From positions 1 to 64,000 of the forward strand of contig JACAEE010000089.1 in assembly GCA_013389015.1 (NCBI GenBank): a stretch of DNA of 64,000 nucleotides, written 5' to 3'. The position numbers were made by a program, and so were the translations under genes. Origin of the DNA: Hydrogenophilaceae bacterium. Its GTDB lineage: Bacteria > Pseudomonadota > Alphaproteobacteria > Caulobacterales > Aquidulcibacteraceae. This document shows, piece by piece, positions 49,178-58,820 of the stretch (the stretch's first letter is position 1; each line of letters starts with the position of its first letter). The notes beneath the pieces were generated by a model. It did no database searches. It was not told the origin of the DNA and saw only the letters and a program-made list of their open reading frames with translations.

Positions 49178-51430
49178 ATGGACGGCGGCGCCCCAGCCGC
49201 TCAAACGCCCAGCGCCGCCTTCCCGCCTCCGGACGGCGCGCCCTCGGGGCCTGCGCCCGCCGTCGGGCGCGCGAAGATTCTGCGCCAGTTCGAACTTGTG
49301 GAGCGGGTGCGGGCCTATGATCCGCAGGCGGATGAAGCGCTGATCAACCGCGCTTATGTGTTCGCCACGGCGATGCACGGCAGCCAGCGGCGCCATTCGG
49401 GCGATCCCTATTTCGCCCATCCGATCCAGGTCGCGGGCATTCTCACCGAGTACAAGCTCGACACCCAGACGATCGTGGCCGGCCTGCTGCACGATACGTT
49501 GGAGGACACCGTCGCCACGCCCGAACAGATCGAGGGCGCGTTCGGCCCTCAGATACTGGCGCTCGTCGAAGGTGTGACGAAGCTCTCCAAGCTCGAAGAG
49601 CTGGCGGAGAACGAGCGCCAGGCGGGCAGCCTCCAGAAATTCATCCTGGCGATGGCCAAGGACGTGCGCGTGCTCCTGGTGAAGCTGGCGGACCGGCTGC
49701 ACAACATGCGCACGATCCAGCATGTGCCCACGGCGGCCAAGCGCCGGCGGATCGCGCTGGAGACGCTGGAGATCTACGCGCCGCTCGCGCGCCGCATCGG
49801 CATGGAGAAGATGGCGGCGGAGCTCGAGGATCTCTCGTTCCCCGAGGCGTTTCCCGATGCGGCCGCGGCGATCCAGCGGCGGCTTGAGACGCTGCGCGCC
49901 GACAAGGGCAAGAGCCTCTCGCTCATCTCCGAACGCATCTATGAGATGCTGCAGAACGCGGGCCTGGAGGCGCGGGTCTTCGGCCGCGAAAAGCAGCCCT
50001 ATTCGATCTGGCGCAAGATGCAGCGCAAGAATGTGGGGCTGGCCGATCTCGCCGACATCCACGCGTTCCGGGTGATCGTGAAGGACGCTGACGAGTGCTA
50101 CCGCGCGCTCGGTCTCATCCATCGCGCCTGGCGCTGCGTGCCGGAAGCGCTGGAAGACTACATCTCCAATCCCAAGCCCAACGGCTACCGCTCGATCCAC
50201 ACGATCGTGATCGGGCCGGGCAATGCGCGGGTGGAGATTCAGATTCGCTCCGACGAGATGGATCAGCTCGCCGAAGCGGGCGTGGCCGCGCACTGGCGCT
50301 ACAAGAACAACGCCTACGGCTTCGACGCCGAGCAGGCGGCCTCGATGGGGCTCGATCCGCGCGAGACGGTGCGCTCGCTCCTGGAGATCGCCGAGCACGG
50401 CGGCGATCCCGAGGAGTTCATGGAGCACGCCAAGCTCGATCTCTATCAGGATCACGTCTTCACGTTCACGCCCAAGGGCGCGCTGATCGATCTGCCGCAG
50501 GGCGCGACGCCGCTCGATTTCGCCTACGCCGTCCACTCGCATATCGGCGACACCTGCATCGGCGCGGTCATCAACGGCGAGGAGCGGCCGCTGCGCACGC
50601 AGCTGCGCAACGGCGACGTCGTCGAGATCGTGTGCGGGGACGATCCCGCCCCGGTGCCCGGCTGGGAATCGCTGACCAAGACGGGCCGCGCGAAGTCGCA
50701 TCAGCGCCGCCTCGAGCGGATCGCGCGGCGCGAGGAATTCATGAAGCTCGGGCGCGAGCTGGTCGCGCACGCGCTGCACCGCTATGGCCGCGACCTGGCC
50801 GAGACCTCGCTCGACGACACCGCCAAGCGCCTGGGCGAAGACAGCGTCGAGGACCTCTTCATCGCCGTCGGCGAAGGCTCGATCAAATCCTCGGCGGTGG
50901 CCTCAGCCGCGTTCCCGCAGCTGGCCGAGCGCATCAAGAAGGACGAAGAGCGCAAGCCCATGGAGGAGCGCAAGGCGCGCCTCTATGTGCGCGGCTCGGG
51001 ATTGACGCCTGGCGTGAGCCTGCATTTCGGCGAGTGCTGCTCGCCGATCCCGGGCGACCGCATCGTCGGGGTGCAGGAGCCGGGCCGCGGCGTGATCGTG
51101 CACACGATCGACTGCGAGACGCTGGCCGCGCACGAAGACGCGCAGGACTGGATCGATCTCGGCTGGACGGAAGCCGCGCTCGATCATGCGCTGGCGACGG
51201 GCCGGATCGAGGCGACGGTGGAGAACGGGCGCGGCGTGCTCGCCAATCTCTGCATGATCATCGCCGAGAACGAGGGCAACATCCTCAACATTCGCACCAA
51301 GCGGCGCAGCGCCGACTTCTTCGACCTCGTGTTCGACATCGAAGTCACTGACGCCAAGCACCTCACCAACATCCTCGCCGCGATGCGCACCAGCCGCGCC
51401 GTGCGCGGGGCGGAGCGGGTGCGGGGGTGA
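49178..51430 (+). CDS. rsh: Bifunctional (p)ppGpp synthetase/hydrolase (RelA/SpoT homologue)
   Basis: 750 residues. After about 30 disordered residues comes the HD hydrolase (HSGDPYFAHPIQVAGIL and LLHDTLEDT), then the synthetase with YISNPKPNGYRSIHTIV and EIQIRSDEMDQLAEAGVAAH, a TGS domain (FTFTPKGALIDLPQGATPLD), and a C-terminal ACT domain (about 670-745). HD and synthetase motifs are intact, so it is the single, bifunctional Rsh expected of alphaproteobacteria. rpoZ lies directly upstream. Confidence 0.95.
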   Translation: MDGGAPAAQTPSAAFPPPDGAPSGPAPAVGRAKILRQFELVERVRAYDPQADEALINRAYVFATAMHGSQRRHSGDPYFAHPIQVAGILTEYKLDTQTIVAGLLHDTLEDTVATPEQIEGAFGPQILALVEGVTKLSKLEELAENERQAGSLQKFILAMAKDVRVLLVKLADRLHNMRTIQHVPTAAKRRRIALETLEIYAPLARRIGMEKMAAELEDLSFPEAFPDAAAAIQRRLETLRADKGKSLSLISERIYEMLQNAGLEARVFGREKQPYSIWRKMQRKNVGLADLADIHAFRVIVKDADECYRALGLIHRAWRCVPEALEDYISNPKPNGYRSIHTIVIGPGNARVEIQIRSDEMDQLAEAGVAAHWRYKNNAYGFDAEQAASMGLDPRETVRSLLEIAEHGGDPEEFMEHAKLDLYQDHVFTFTPKGALIDLPQGATPLDFAYAVHSHIGDTCIGAVINGEERPLRTQLRNGDVVEIVCGDDPAPVPGWESLTKTGRAKSHQRRLERIARREEFMKLGRELVAHALHRYGRDLAETSLDDTAKRLGEDSVEDLFIAVGEGSIKSSAVASAAFPQLAERIKKDEERKPMEERKARLYVRGSGLTPGVSLHFGECCSPIPGDRIVGVQEPGRGVIVHTIDCETLAAHEDAQDWIDLGWTEAALDHALATGRIEATVENGRGVLANLCMIIAENEGNILNIRTKRRSADFFDLVFDIEVTDAKHLTNILAAMRTSRAVRGAERVRG

Positions 51431-51488
51431 GCGTGGGGACGTTGCGCGCGTGCGCTGGGCGCCGGAGAATGGCGCGGCGAGGCGCGCG

Positions 51489-52838
51489 ATGGCGGAGCGG
51501 TACCGCGCATTCCTGAGCTATCGGTCGAGCGACAAGGCGCTCGCGTCGCGGATCTTCGATCGGCTCGAGCGTTGGCGCACGCCGCGCGGCCTCGTCGGCC
51601 AGGCGGGACGCTTCGGCCCGATTCCGCCGCGCGCAGGCCCGATCTGCCGGGACCGAGAGGAATTCCCGACCGCGGCCTATGTCGACACGGTCATCGCCGA
51701 GAAGATCGCGGCCTCGCGCCATCTCATCGTGTTGTGCACGCCGGCGGCGGCGGAAGCCGATAGCTGGGTCGCGCGGGAGATCGAGTTGTTCCGGAAGCTG
51801 CGTCCCAGCGGCGAGATCCACGCGATCATCGGCGCGGGGGCGCCGCCGGATTGCTTTCCCGCGCCCTTGTTGCGCCGCGACGCGCAGGGGCGCTTGCAGG
51901 CGCCGCTCGCGGCGGATTTGCGCAAAGAGGGCGATGGGCGGGAGCGCGCGATCGTCAAGCTGATCGCGGGCCTCATCGGCGCGGAATTCGACCTGTTATG
52001 GCGACGCGAGCAGCGGCGCCGGGCGCGAACGCTCGCTGCGTGGGCGGCGGCGCTTGCGGCGCTCGGCGCGGGCGGTTTCCTTTTCGTGCAATTGCAGGAG
52101 CGGCGCATCGAGACGCGGGAGCGCCAGATCGAAGCGCTGCAGCCGGAAGTCCAGGAGGCGAACTTCCGCCGGTTCTTCGAGGCCGCGATGCGGAAGGATC
52201 TTGATGCGGCCGGCGTCAATGACGGGCGGATTGATTACCGCATCGTGCTCAGCGCCGATCTCAACGGCGACGGCCGGCTCGACTTCCTGGTCTACAATTC
52301 CTCCACCAATGTCTGCGGTTCAGGCGGGTGCTATATCGAGATCTATCTGTCGGCCGGCGAGGCCTACATTCCCGCAGGCTCGATGTTCGCGGCGACGAAT
52401 GTGCGCACGCTCAACGAGCGCAGCAGCGGCCATTTGGGGCTGGTCGGGGAGAGATGGAGCAATCTCAGCGGGCACCCGCTGCATCATGTCTACGCCTATG
52501 ACGCCGAAGCGGGCATGTATGGGGAAGCGGGGTATTGGTATTGCGAAGGCTTCAATTTTGAAGGCTGCGCCAATCCGCTGCGCTTCGAGCCGCTTGCGCC
52601 GGAGGCTGAGAGCGGACTCAGCGTGCGTCCGGGGGCTCAATGGATCGACGTGCCGGCGAGGCCTCCGCGCGAGGCGGCGGCGGTGGCGCGGCCGACGCCG
52701 GAGGCGCCGATGCTCATCGGCGTCGATCGCGACGCCGATCTCTATGTCGCGCTGACGGGGCGCAGCGTCAGCGGCGGCGTCCTCGACGAGACGTTCGGCT
52801 TCGTCAGCGGCGCCGACGTCGTCGCCGCTGCGCCCTAA
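51489..52838 (+). CDS. TIR-domain membrane protein with DxNGDG C-terminal domain
   Basis: 449 residues. TIR domain at about 1-160: FLSYRSSDKALASRIF, WRTPRGLVG, ICRDREEFP and SRHLIVLCTPAAAEADSWVA; Glu97 after Trp93 is at the position of the catalytic Glu of NAD-cleaving TIRs. One membrane helix follows (about 181-200, then LFVQLQ), a coiled-coil linker, and a C-terminal part with the calcium-loop-like ADLNGDGRLDFLVY and three cysteines. The orientation would put TIR in the cytoplasm. GTG at 51450 is an alternative start. No partner defence gene is adjacent. Confidence 0.8.
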   Translation: MAERYRAFLSYRSSDKALASRIFDRLERWRTPRGLVGQAGRFGPIPPRAGPICRDREEFPTAAYVDTVIAEKIAASRHLIVLCTPAAAEADSWVAREIELFRKLRPSGEIHAIIGAGAPPDCFPAPLLRRDAQGRLQAPLAADLRKEGDGRERAIVKLIAGLIGAEFDLLWRREQRRRARTLAAWAAALAALGAGGFLFVQLQERRIETRERQIEALQPEVQEANFRRFFEAAMRKDLDAAGVNDGRIDYRIVLSADLNGDGRLDFLVYNSSTNVCGSGGCYIEIYLSAGEAYIPAGSMFAATNVRTLNERSSGHLGLVGERWSNLSGHPLHHVYAYDAEAGMYGEAGYWYCEGFNFEGCANPLRFEPLAPEAESGLSVRPGAQWIDVPARPPREAAAVARPTPEAPMLIGVDRDADLYVALTGRSVSGGVLDETFGFVSGADVVAAAP

Positions 52839-54175
52839 GCGGGCGATTCCGCCGGCGCAGCGACGGCGCCGCGCGCCTTCACAAGCGGGGGCGGGCGGCC
52901 ATAGGTTCCCCAACGCCAAAGCCATTCGAACGGGCCCATGCGGAAGAGGCTCAGCCAAAGCAGGCTGAAGACGATGTTGAACGTCCACATCGCGGCGACG
53001 ACGAGATAGAGCTCGGCGCGGGAGAGCGCGCCGAAATAGCCCATGCCGATGAAGAAGATCGCGGCCATGATCGAGTGGGCGAGATAGTTGGAGAGCGCCA
53101 TGCGCCCGACGCTGCCGACGCCTGCGCGAATCCAGGAAAGCCACGGCGCCTTGCAGATCAGCAGGAAGACGCCCAGCCATCCCAGCGCCAGACTGACGCG
53201 TCCGAGATCATAAGTGCGCATGGCGTCGAAGAAGCCATGGATGGTGAAGCCGCTGGCGATGATCGTCTGCGTCTCCATCAGGTTCACCGGCACGCCGATT
53301 CCGAACCCGGCGACGGCGAGCGCGAGCGTCGCGCGCAGCGACCAGCGACCCTGCAGTAGGCCAAGCCGATACGCGATCATGCCCAGCAGCATCGCGGCCA
53401 GCGGATCGAGCACGTTGAACGTGGCGAAGAAGCCGATCGGCGTGCCGAATATCTTGCCGAAATTGTGGCCCGCCATGGCGGGCCAGCCGCCTTTGGCGGT
53501 CTCGATCGCTTCCTTGTTCTGCTCCTCGTTGGGCTGGAAAAAGGCGATGGCTTCCGGGAATTCGCGCAGCGAGGTTTGCTGCTCTTCGGTCAGCGTCTCG
53601 CCCGCAGTGCGCGCGGCGACCGCCTTGTCATACTCGGCCTGCATCACCACGAATTTCTCGCCGCCGCCGAGATTGAACAGCGTGGTCATCAACATGATCG
53701 CCACCGCCCAGATGATCAGGCCGCGCAGCTTCGCCTTCCAGAACAGGAGGAGGAAGATGCCGGCGACGGCGTAGGCGAAGAGGATGTCGCCGAACCAGAG
53801 AAACACGACGATGTCGATCAGGCCGAAGAGCATCAGATAGGCCAGGCGGCGCATGTAGATCTTGGCGGCGCTGAGGCCGGGCGCGCGCGTCTCCAGGCGC
53901 TCGAGCAAGAGGATGAAGCCCGCGCCGAACAGCATCGAGAACAGCGTCCGCATCGAGCCTTCGAAAAAGGTGTGGGTGATGAACCAGGCGGTGAAGTCGG
54001 CCTCGCTCGGGGGGCCGGCGTAGGCGGGGTTGAAATAGGCGCCGAAGGGCTGGCCCATGACGACGATGTTCATGAGCAGGATGCCGAACAGCGCGAATCC
54101 CCGCACGACGTCCAGGGTTTCAATGCGCTCGCCCCGCGCGATCGGGGCCGGCGTCGGCGTGTCAGCACCTGTCAT
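52835..54175 (-). CDS. DUF418 family membrane protein
   Basis: 446 residues, about ten helices. The N-terminal IETLDVVRGFALFGILLMNI and later CKAPWLSWIRAGVGSVGRMA and LSNYLAHSIMAAIFF match the YeiB/DUF418 family, of unknown but membrane-related function. The ATG at 54175 begins the family-like sequence; the frame is open far upstream without homology. It converges on the TIR gene with a four-base overlap and is divergent from the ABC operon. Confidence 0.85.
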   Translation of the reverse strand: MTGADTPTPAPIARGERIETLDVVRGFALFGILLMNIVVMGQPFGAYFNPAYAGPPSEADFTAWFITHTFFEGSMRTLFSMLFGAGFILLLERLETRAPGLSAAKIYMRRLAYLMLFGLIDIVVFLWFGDILFAYAVAGIFLLLFWKAKLRGLIIWAVAIMLMTTLFNLGGGEKFVVMQAEYDKAVAARTAGETLTEEQQTSLREFPEAIAFFQPNEEQNKEAIETAKGGWPAMAGHNFGKIFGTPIGFFATFNVLDPLAAMLLGMIAYRLGLLQGRWSLRATLALAVAGFGIGVPVNLMETQTIIASGFTIHGFFDAMRTYDLGRVSLALGWLGVFLLICKAPWLSWIRAGVGSVGRMALSNYLAHSIMAAIFFIGMGYFGALSRAELYLVVAAMWTFNIVFSLLWLSLFRMGPFEWLWRWGTYGRPPPLVKARGAVAAPAESPA

Positions 54176-54316
54176 GATAGTCCCCTCCGTCGACGCGCCA
54201 CGGATGTCTAGAACAAATCGGCGGGCGCCGAAACAGCTTCCGCACGCCGAGGCTGGCGGCGGGGCGCGCGGGCGCCTACGTTCCCCCCACACGACAAGGA
54301 ACGCGCCGCGCGACTG

Positions 54317-55264
54317 ATGACTGCGATCATAACCATCCGCAACCTGAACAAGGTCTATGCCGGCGGCCTGAAGGCGCTCAGCGACGTGAATCTCGACATC
54401 CGCGCGGGCGAGATCTTCGCGCTGCTCGGGCCCAACGGCGCGGGCAAGACGACGCTGATCGGCGCGGTGTGCGGGCTGGTGAACCCGACGTCCGGGACCA
54501 TCGTTGCGGACGGGCATGACGTCATCCGCGATTTCCGCGCGGCGCGGGCGAAAATCGGCCTGGTGCCGCAGGAGCTCTCCACCGATGCGTTCGAGACGGT
54601 GTGGGCGACGGTGAATTTCAGCCGGGGGCTCTTCGGCAAACCGCCGAACAAGCCGTTCGTGGAGAAGGTGCTGCGCGATCTGTCGCTCTGGGACAAGAAG
54701 GACGCGAAGATCATGACGCTCTCGGGCGGCATGAAGCGCCGCGTGATGATCGCCAAGGCGCTCTCGCATGAACCGAAGATCCTCTTCCTCGATGAGCCGA
54801 CCGCGGGCGTGGACGTCGAATTGCGGCAGGACATGTGGGAGATGGTTCGCCAGCTGCGGGAGAACGGCGTCACCATCATCCTCACCACCCACTATATCGA
54901 GGAGGCCGAGGACATGGCCGACCGCGTGGGCGTCATCAACAAGGGCGAGCTCATCCTGGTGGAAGAGAAGACCGCGCTCATGAAGAAGCTCGGCAAGAAG
55001 CAGCTCGTCGTGCATCTGCGCGCGCCGCTGCAAGGCATTCCTGCGGCGCTCTCCCCGTTCAAGCTCGAACTCAACAATGGCGGGGGCGAGATCGTCTATT
55101 CGTTCGATACGAAGGCGGAGGAGACCGGCATTCCCGAACTCCTGACCGCGCTCGGCGCCGCCGGCGTCGATTATAAGGATCTCCATACGGACCAGTCGTC
55201 GCTGGAGGAGATCTTCGTCAGCCTGGTGCACGGCGAGGGGCGCGCCAATGGGAGGCCCGCATGA
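54317..55264 (+). CDS. ABC transporter ATP-binding protein (YadG-like)
   Basis: 315 residues. Walker [16 protein letters not shown] (about 38-45), signature [15 protein letters not shown], Walker [13 protein letters not shown], and the C-terminal extension of drug/polysaccharide exporter ATPases. It is the first of three overlapping genes: its stop overlaps the next start (ATGA at 55261). With the permease at 55878 it makes a YadGH-like ABC-2 exporter; the substrate is unknown. Confidence 0.9.
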   Translation: MTAIITIRNLNKVYAGGLKALSDVNLDIRAGEIFALLGPNGAGKTTLIGAVCGLVNPTSGTIVADGHDVIRDFRAARAKIGLVPQELSTDAFETVWATVNFSRGLFGKPPNKPFVEKVLRDLSLWDKKDAKIMTLSGGMKRRVMIAKALSHEPKILFLDEPTAGVDVELRQDMWEMVRQLRENGVTIILTTHYIEEAEDMADRVGVINKGELILVEEKTALMKKLGKKQLVVHLRAPLQGIPAALSPFKLELNNGGGEIVYSFDTKAEETGIPELLTALGAAGVDYKDLHTDQSSLEEIFVSLVHGEGRANGRPA

Positions 55265-55881
55265 GGCCGCCGCCGCGGATCGAGTTCTTCTTCGATTGCT
55301 CGAGCCCATGGACCTATCTCGCGTTCCACAATATCCAGCCGCTCGCGCGCGAGCTGGGCGCGGAGATCGTGTGGCGCCCGATCCTGGTGGGCGGCATCTT
55401 CAACGCCGCCAATCCAAGCGTCTATGCGTCGCGCGAGGCGCCCGTGCCGGCCAAGGCCCGCTATGCGGGCAAGGATCTGCAGGACTGGGCGCGCCTCGCC
55501 GGGCTCAAAATCAAGATGCCGCCGAGCATCTTTCCGGTGAACAGCGTCAAGGCGATGCGCGGCTGCCTGTGGCTGGCGCCGCAGGGCAAGCTCGTTCCGT
55601 TCGCGACCGCTGTGTTCGAGGCCTATTGGGGCGATGATCGCGACATCGCGCAGGACGACGTGCTGGCCGATCTCTGCCGGGCGAATGCGATCGAGCCGGC
55701 GGAATTCTTCGCGGCGATCGCCGACCCTGCGATCAAGGCGGCGCTGAAAGCCAACACCGACGAGGCGATGGCGCGCGGCGCCTTCGGCTCGCCCACCATG
55801 TATCTCGACGGCGACGACATGTATTTCGGCAATGACCGGCTGCCGCTCCTGCGCGCGGCGATCCTGCGGAGGGGCGCATGA
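55261..55881 (+). CDS. 2-hydroxychromene-2-carboxylate isomerase-like (DsbA fold) protein
   Basis: 206 residues. Kappa-class GST/DsbA-like fold: [20 protein letters not shown] has the active Ser position in SSPW, and [20 protein letters not shown] ends the fold. Such enzymes isomerise 2-hydroxychromene-2-carboxylate in aromatic degradation, or have unknown redox/GSH roles. Its embedding between the exporter ATPase and permease, with four-base overlaps on both sides, suggests a job tied to that exporter. The stop overlaps the permease ATG. Confidence 0.87.
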   Translation: MRPPPRIEFFFDCSSPWTYLAFHNIQPLARELGAEIVWRPILVGGIFNAANPSVYASREAPVPAKARYAGKDLQDWARLAGLKIKMPPSIFPVNSVKAMRGCLWLAPQGKLVPFATAVFEAYWGDDRDIAQDDVLADLCRANAIEPAEFFAAIADPAIKAALKANTDEAMARGAFGSPTMYLDGDDMYFGNDRLPLLRAAILRRGA

Positions 55882-56639
55882 ACGTTCATGCGATCCGGGC
55901 GATCTATCAGTTCGAAATGGCGCGTTGGTTCCGCACCGCGATGCAGTCGATCCTGTCGCCGGTGCTGTCGACCTCGCTCTATTTCATCGTGTTCGGCGCC
56001 GCGATCGGCTCGCGGATCGATCAGATCGACGGCGTGGACTACGCCGCGTTCATCATTCCCGGCCTGATCATGCTTTCGATCCTAACCGAGAGCATCTCCA
56101 ACGCCTCGTTCGGAATCTATTTCCCCAAGTTCTCCGGCACGATCTACGAAGTGCTGTCGGCGCCGGTCTCGTTCGTGGAGGTGACGGCCGGCTATGTCGG
56201 CGCGGCGGCGTCGAAGTCGATCCTGCTCGGGCTCATCATTCTCGTGACGGCGCGGTTCTTTGTGGACTATCCCGTCTACAATTGGCCGCTCGTGATCCTG
56301 TTCCTGGCGCTGACGTCGGTGGCGTTCTCCCTCTTCGGCTTCATCATCGGGGTGTGGGCGGACGGGTTCGAGAAGCTGCAGATCATCCCGATGCTGGTGG
56401 TGATGCCGCTGACGTTTCTGGGCGGCAGCTTCTATTCGATCTCGATGCTGCCGGAGTTCTGGCGGCAGGTCTCGTGGTTCAATCCGGTGGTCTATCTCGT
56501 CAGCGGGTTCCGCTGGGCGTTTTTCGGCGACGCCGAGGTGCATATCGCGGTGAGCCTGGCCATGACGACGGGGTTCATGGCGGTGTGCCTCCTCCTCATC
56601 CGCTGGATGTTCATGACCGGCTACCGACTGAAGACGTGA
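55878..56639 (+). CDS. ABC-2 type transporter permease (YadH-like)
   Basis: 253 residues, six helices (roughly 20-43, 58-78, 105-130, 138-160, 166-190, 225-245). The ABC-2 signature near [18 protein letters not shown], then [16 protein letters not shown], is diagnostic. It starts on the overlap with the isomerase gene. The decayed toxin-antitoxin locus starts directly after its stop. Confidence 0.9.
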   Translation: MNVHAIRAIYQFEMARWFRTAMQSILSPVLSTSLYFIVFGAAIGSRIDQIDGVDYAAFIIPGLIMLSILTESISNASFGIYFPKFSGTIYEVLSAPVSFVEVTAGYVGAAASKSILLGLIILVTARFFVDYPVYNWPLVILFLALTSVAFSLFGFIIGVWADGFEKLQIIPMLVVMPLTFLGGSFYSISMLPEFWRQVSWFNPVVYLVSGFRWAFFGDAEVHIAVSLAMTTGFMAVCLLLIRWMFMTGYRLKT

Positions 56640-56654
56640 GACGCTGTTCTGTTC

Positions 56655-56939
56655 CTTCTTCAGCGCATTACGACTGAGCCCGGGAAGATGGGCGGGCGTC
56701 CTTGCATTCGCGGCATGCGCATCCGGGTGCGGGATATCCTCGACATGCTCGCGGATGGCGCGACGCCGGAAGAGATACTGGCGGATTTTCCAGAGCTTGA
56801 GATGGACGACATCCGTGCAAGCCTGGCCTTCGCCGCCGCCCGGGTCGATCACCCGATCCTTTCCGCAGCAGAGCGAAGTTTCTCGTTGACCAACAATTGC
56901 CCGCGGTCTGTGCGGCTGGCTTGTCGCGCGGGGTCATGA
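56655..56939 (+). pseudogene. DUF433 (VapB-like) antitoxin, degenerate
   Basis: The DUF433 reading frame is recognisable from about 56655 (LLQRITTEPGKMGGRPCIRG) to about 56870 (AFAAARVDHPILSA). The frame upstream of 56688 shows family sequence but no ATG, GTG or TTG, so the real start seems lost; ATG 56688 would remove the N-terminus. The expected stop overlapping the toxin start (ATGA) is GCGA here, so the frame runs on to 56939 into toxin sequence. This looks like decay, not a working antitoxin. Confidence 0.7.
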
Positions 56940-57201
56940 GGCCGAGCACGTGCGTCAGATCGGCTTGCGAGACGCTGGGGACGAGTTGATCTGGCGGCGC
57001 GCGGTTGAGACTGGGGCGATCATTGCGACAAAGGACGAGGATTTCCGGGCCCGGCGCGCCGGCATCGCCGCGGTCCCTCAGGTTCTGTGGATTAGGTTCG
57101 GCAACGTTGCAAACCAGCGCCTGTTCTCTCGATTGGCCCCGCTTTGGTTGGATGCGGAGGCGTTGCTCAGCGCCGGCGAGGCGATCGTCGAACTCGTCTG
57201 A
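56873..57201 (+). pseudogene. DUF5615 (PIN-like) toxin, frameshifted
   Basis: Starts without ATG at GCG (56873) as AKFLVDQQLPA in one frame, and continues from 56908 as LCGWLVARGHEAEHVRQIGL in another, so one base is missing near 56906. The second part (from GTG 56950 it is open to 57201) has the toxin features IWRRAVETGAIIATKDEDF and VLWIRFGNVANQ. Family members are about 110-115 residues and pair with DUF433 antitoxins. Both the start codon and the frame are broken. Confidence 0.75.
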
Positions 57202-57519
57202 TCACACCCAGATCGTCCCGTCGGCCCAGCCGCGTTCGAGGTGCTCCAGGCTTGTCGCCTTGATCTGGAACTCGTCCTCGTGCGGATAATAGGCCCAGAC
57301 GCCGGCGAGCCCCTTGCGGAGGCAAAAAGTGATCCCGTCGACGCCGGCGCTTCCGATCACCAGCGCGCCGCGGGCCTCGTCGAGGCGGGCGTGCTCGCGC
57401 GGCAGGATGAGCCACGCTTGCGCTTTCTCGTCGAAGCGGCCTTCGGCGTAGCGCTTGAAGTACTCGGTCGAGGCCGGCCGCCAGGCGGCGCAGCGGGCGG
57501 CGGTGAGGCGCGTCGGCAT
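57202..57519 (-). CDS. Small protein of unknown function, possibly SMI1/KNR4-like
   Basis: 105 residues. No firm family; the segment [27 protein letters not shown] resembles the core of SMI1/KNR4 (SUKH) domains, often immunity or adaptor proteins, but the match is from memory. It converges directly on the toxin remnant (end 57201) and is divergent from pyrE (102-base gap). The ATG at 57519 is chosen; TTG at 57531 is in frame. Confidence 0.6.
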   Translation of the reverse strand: MPTRLTAARCAAWRPASTEYFKRYAEGRFDEKAQAWLILPREHARLDEARGALVIGSAGVDGITFCLRKGLAGVWAYYPHEDEFQIKATSLEHLERGWADGTIWV

Positions 57520-57620
57520 GGGCGGTAGCAATCACGATCCGCGCGCGGCGTCCAATGCGTGCGCCAGCCTGGGGCGCCGCGCCGTTCGACCGAACCGCCG
57601 TGACGCGCTATCTCAGCGCC

Positions 57621-58205
57621 ATGACCGAATCGGACGTGCTCGACGAATTCCGCGCCGCCGGCGCGCTGCTGGAGGGACATTTCGTCCTGTCCTCCGGGCT
57701 GCACTCGCCCGTGTTCTTTCAGAAGACGTTCATCTTCCAGGACCCGGTGCGGACCGAGCGGGTGTGCCGCGCGCTGGCCGAGAAGGCGCGCGCGGCGTTC
57801 GGGCGTATCGACGTGGTCGTCTCCCCGGCGGTCGGCGCGATCATTCCGGGTTACGAGACGGCGCGCCATCTCGGCGCGCGCGCGATTTTCGTGGAGCGCG
57901 AAGGCGGGCGCTTCCAGCTGCGGCGCGGCTTCGAGATCAAGCCGGGCGAGCGGGTGCTGATGGTGGAGGACGTGGTGACGACCGGGCTCTCCTCGCGCGA
58001 GTGCCTCGAAGCGATCAGGAGCCATCCGGGGGAGCTGGTCGGCGCGGCCTGCCTGATCGACCGCTCCGGCGGCAAGGCCGATATCGGCGCGCCGCTGATC
58101 GCGCTCGCGCGCGTCGATGCGCCGGCCTATCCGGCGGACCAGCTGCCGCCGGAACTGGCGAAGCTGCCCGCGGTCAAGCCCGGCAGCCGCGGGCTCGCAA
58201 GCTGA
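57621..58205 (+). CDS. pyrE: Orotate phosphoribosyltransferase
   Basis: 194 residues. PyrE joins orotate to PRPP in pyrimidine synthesis. The PRPP motif is [16 protein letters not shown], and the loop [17 protein letters not shown] and the end [16 protein letters not shown]-like stretch ([12 protein letters not shown]) are typical. The ATG at 57621 begins the homology; the frame is open from 57555. The Uma2 gene ends one base after its stop on the other strand. Confidence 0.95.
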   Translation: MTESDVLDEFRAAGALLEGHFVLSSGLHSPVFFQKTFIFQDPVRTERVCRALAEKARAAFGRIDVVVSPAVGAIIPGYETARHLGARAIFVEREGGRFQLRRGFEIKPGERVLMVEDVVTTGLSSRECLEAIRSHPGELVGAACLIDRSGGKADIGAPLIALARVDAPAYPADQLPPELAKLPAVKPGSRGLAS

Positions 58206-58775
58206 TCAGGCGGGCTCGGAGGGGAACTCGACGCCGTCGTAGATCTCCGAAAGCGGCAGCGCGACGTCGACCGCCGGGAAGGCCATCGCGGCGTCCGCGC
58301 CGTCAAAATCGACGCTGTCCCAGCCCTCGCCGGCGCGCGTCCACACCCGGCCGAACATGCGATTCTGGGACAGGAAGGCGACATGCGCCACGCTCGGGAT
58401 CGACTGGTATTCGGCCAGTTTCTGGGTCTGGTCGAACCATTCGGTGGAGGGCGAAAGCACTTCGATGATCACGCGCGGCTCGGCCGCCCAGCGATCAAGC
58501 GGCTTCGGCTTGCCGCAATCCACCGTCACGTCCGGATAGCGGACGTTCCCGTTCGGAATCCGCACCTTCATGTCCGAGCCGAAGGGCTCGCAGGGGCCCC
58601 CGCGCAGGCGGGCTTGCAGCGCGAACGACACGTTTCGAGACACGCGGTTGTGCGCGGCGGTGCCGCCGGTCATCAGCCTGACGACGCCGTCGACCAGTTC
58701 GTGCTTGCGCTCCTGGCGGGATTCCCAGTCGAGATACTGGTCCAGCGTCATCCGGAGGCGGGCGGGCGCGTTCAT
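58206..58775 (-). CDS. Uma2 family (DUF820) PD-(D/E)XK nuclease-like protein
   Basis: 189 residues. RMTLDQYLDWESRQERKHEL, then TGGTAAHNRVSRNVSFAL, the metal motif RYPDVTVDCG and VIIEVLSPSTEWFD (ExV) form the DUF820 nuclease-like fold. Such proteins are scattered in bacterial genomes with unknown roles; some are near mobile elements. It sits between pyrE and pdxJ, and breaks an otherwise conserved block. Possibly mobile. Confidence 0.85.
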   Translation of the reverse strand: MNAPARLRMTLDQYLDWESRQERKHELVDGVVRLMTGGTAAHNRVSRNVSFALQARLRGGPCEPFGSDMKVRIPNGNVRYPDVTVDCGKPKPLDRWAAEPRVIIEVLSPSTEWFDQTQKLAEYQSIPSVAHVAFLSQNRMFGRVWTRAGEGWDSVDFDGADAAMAFPAVDVALPLSEIYDGVEFPSEPA

Positions 58776-58820
58776 GCCTAGATACTACACCGCACCGCAG
58801 GTCATTTCGAGGAGGGCGCC

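Noticed and set aside
56930-56952. A second frameshift in the DUF5615 toxin
   Set aside because: On rereading, gtcatgaggccgagcac keeps the frame through GHEAEHVRQIG; only one lesion near 56906 remains.
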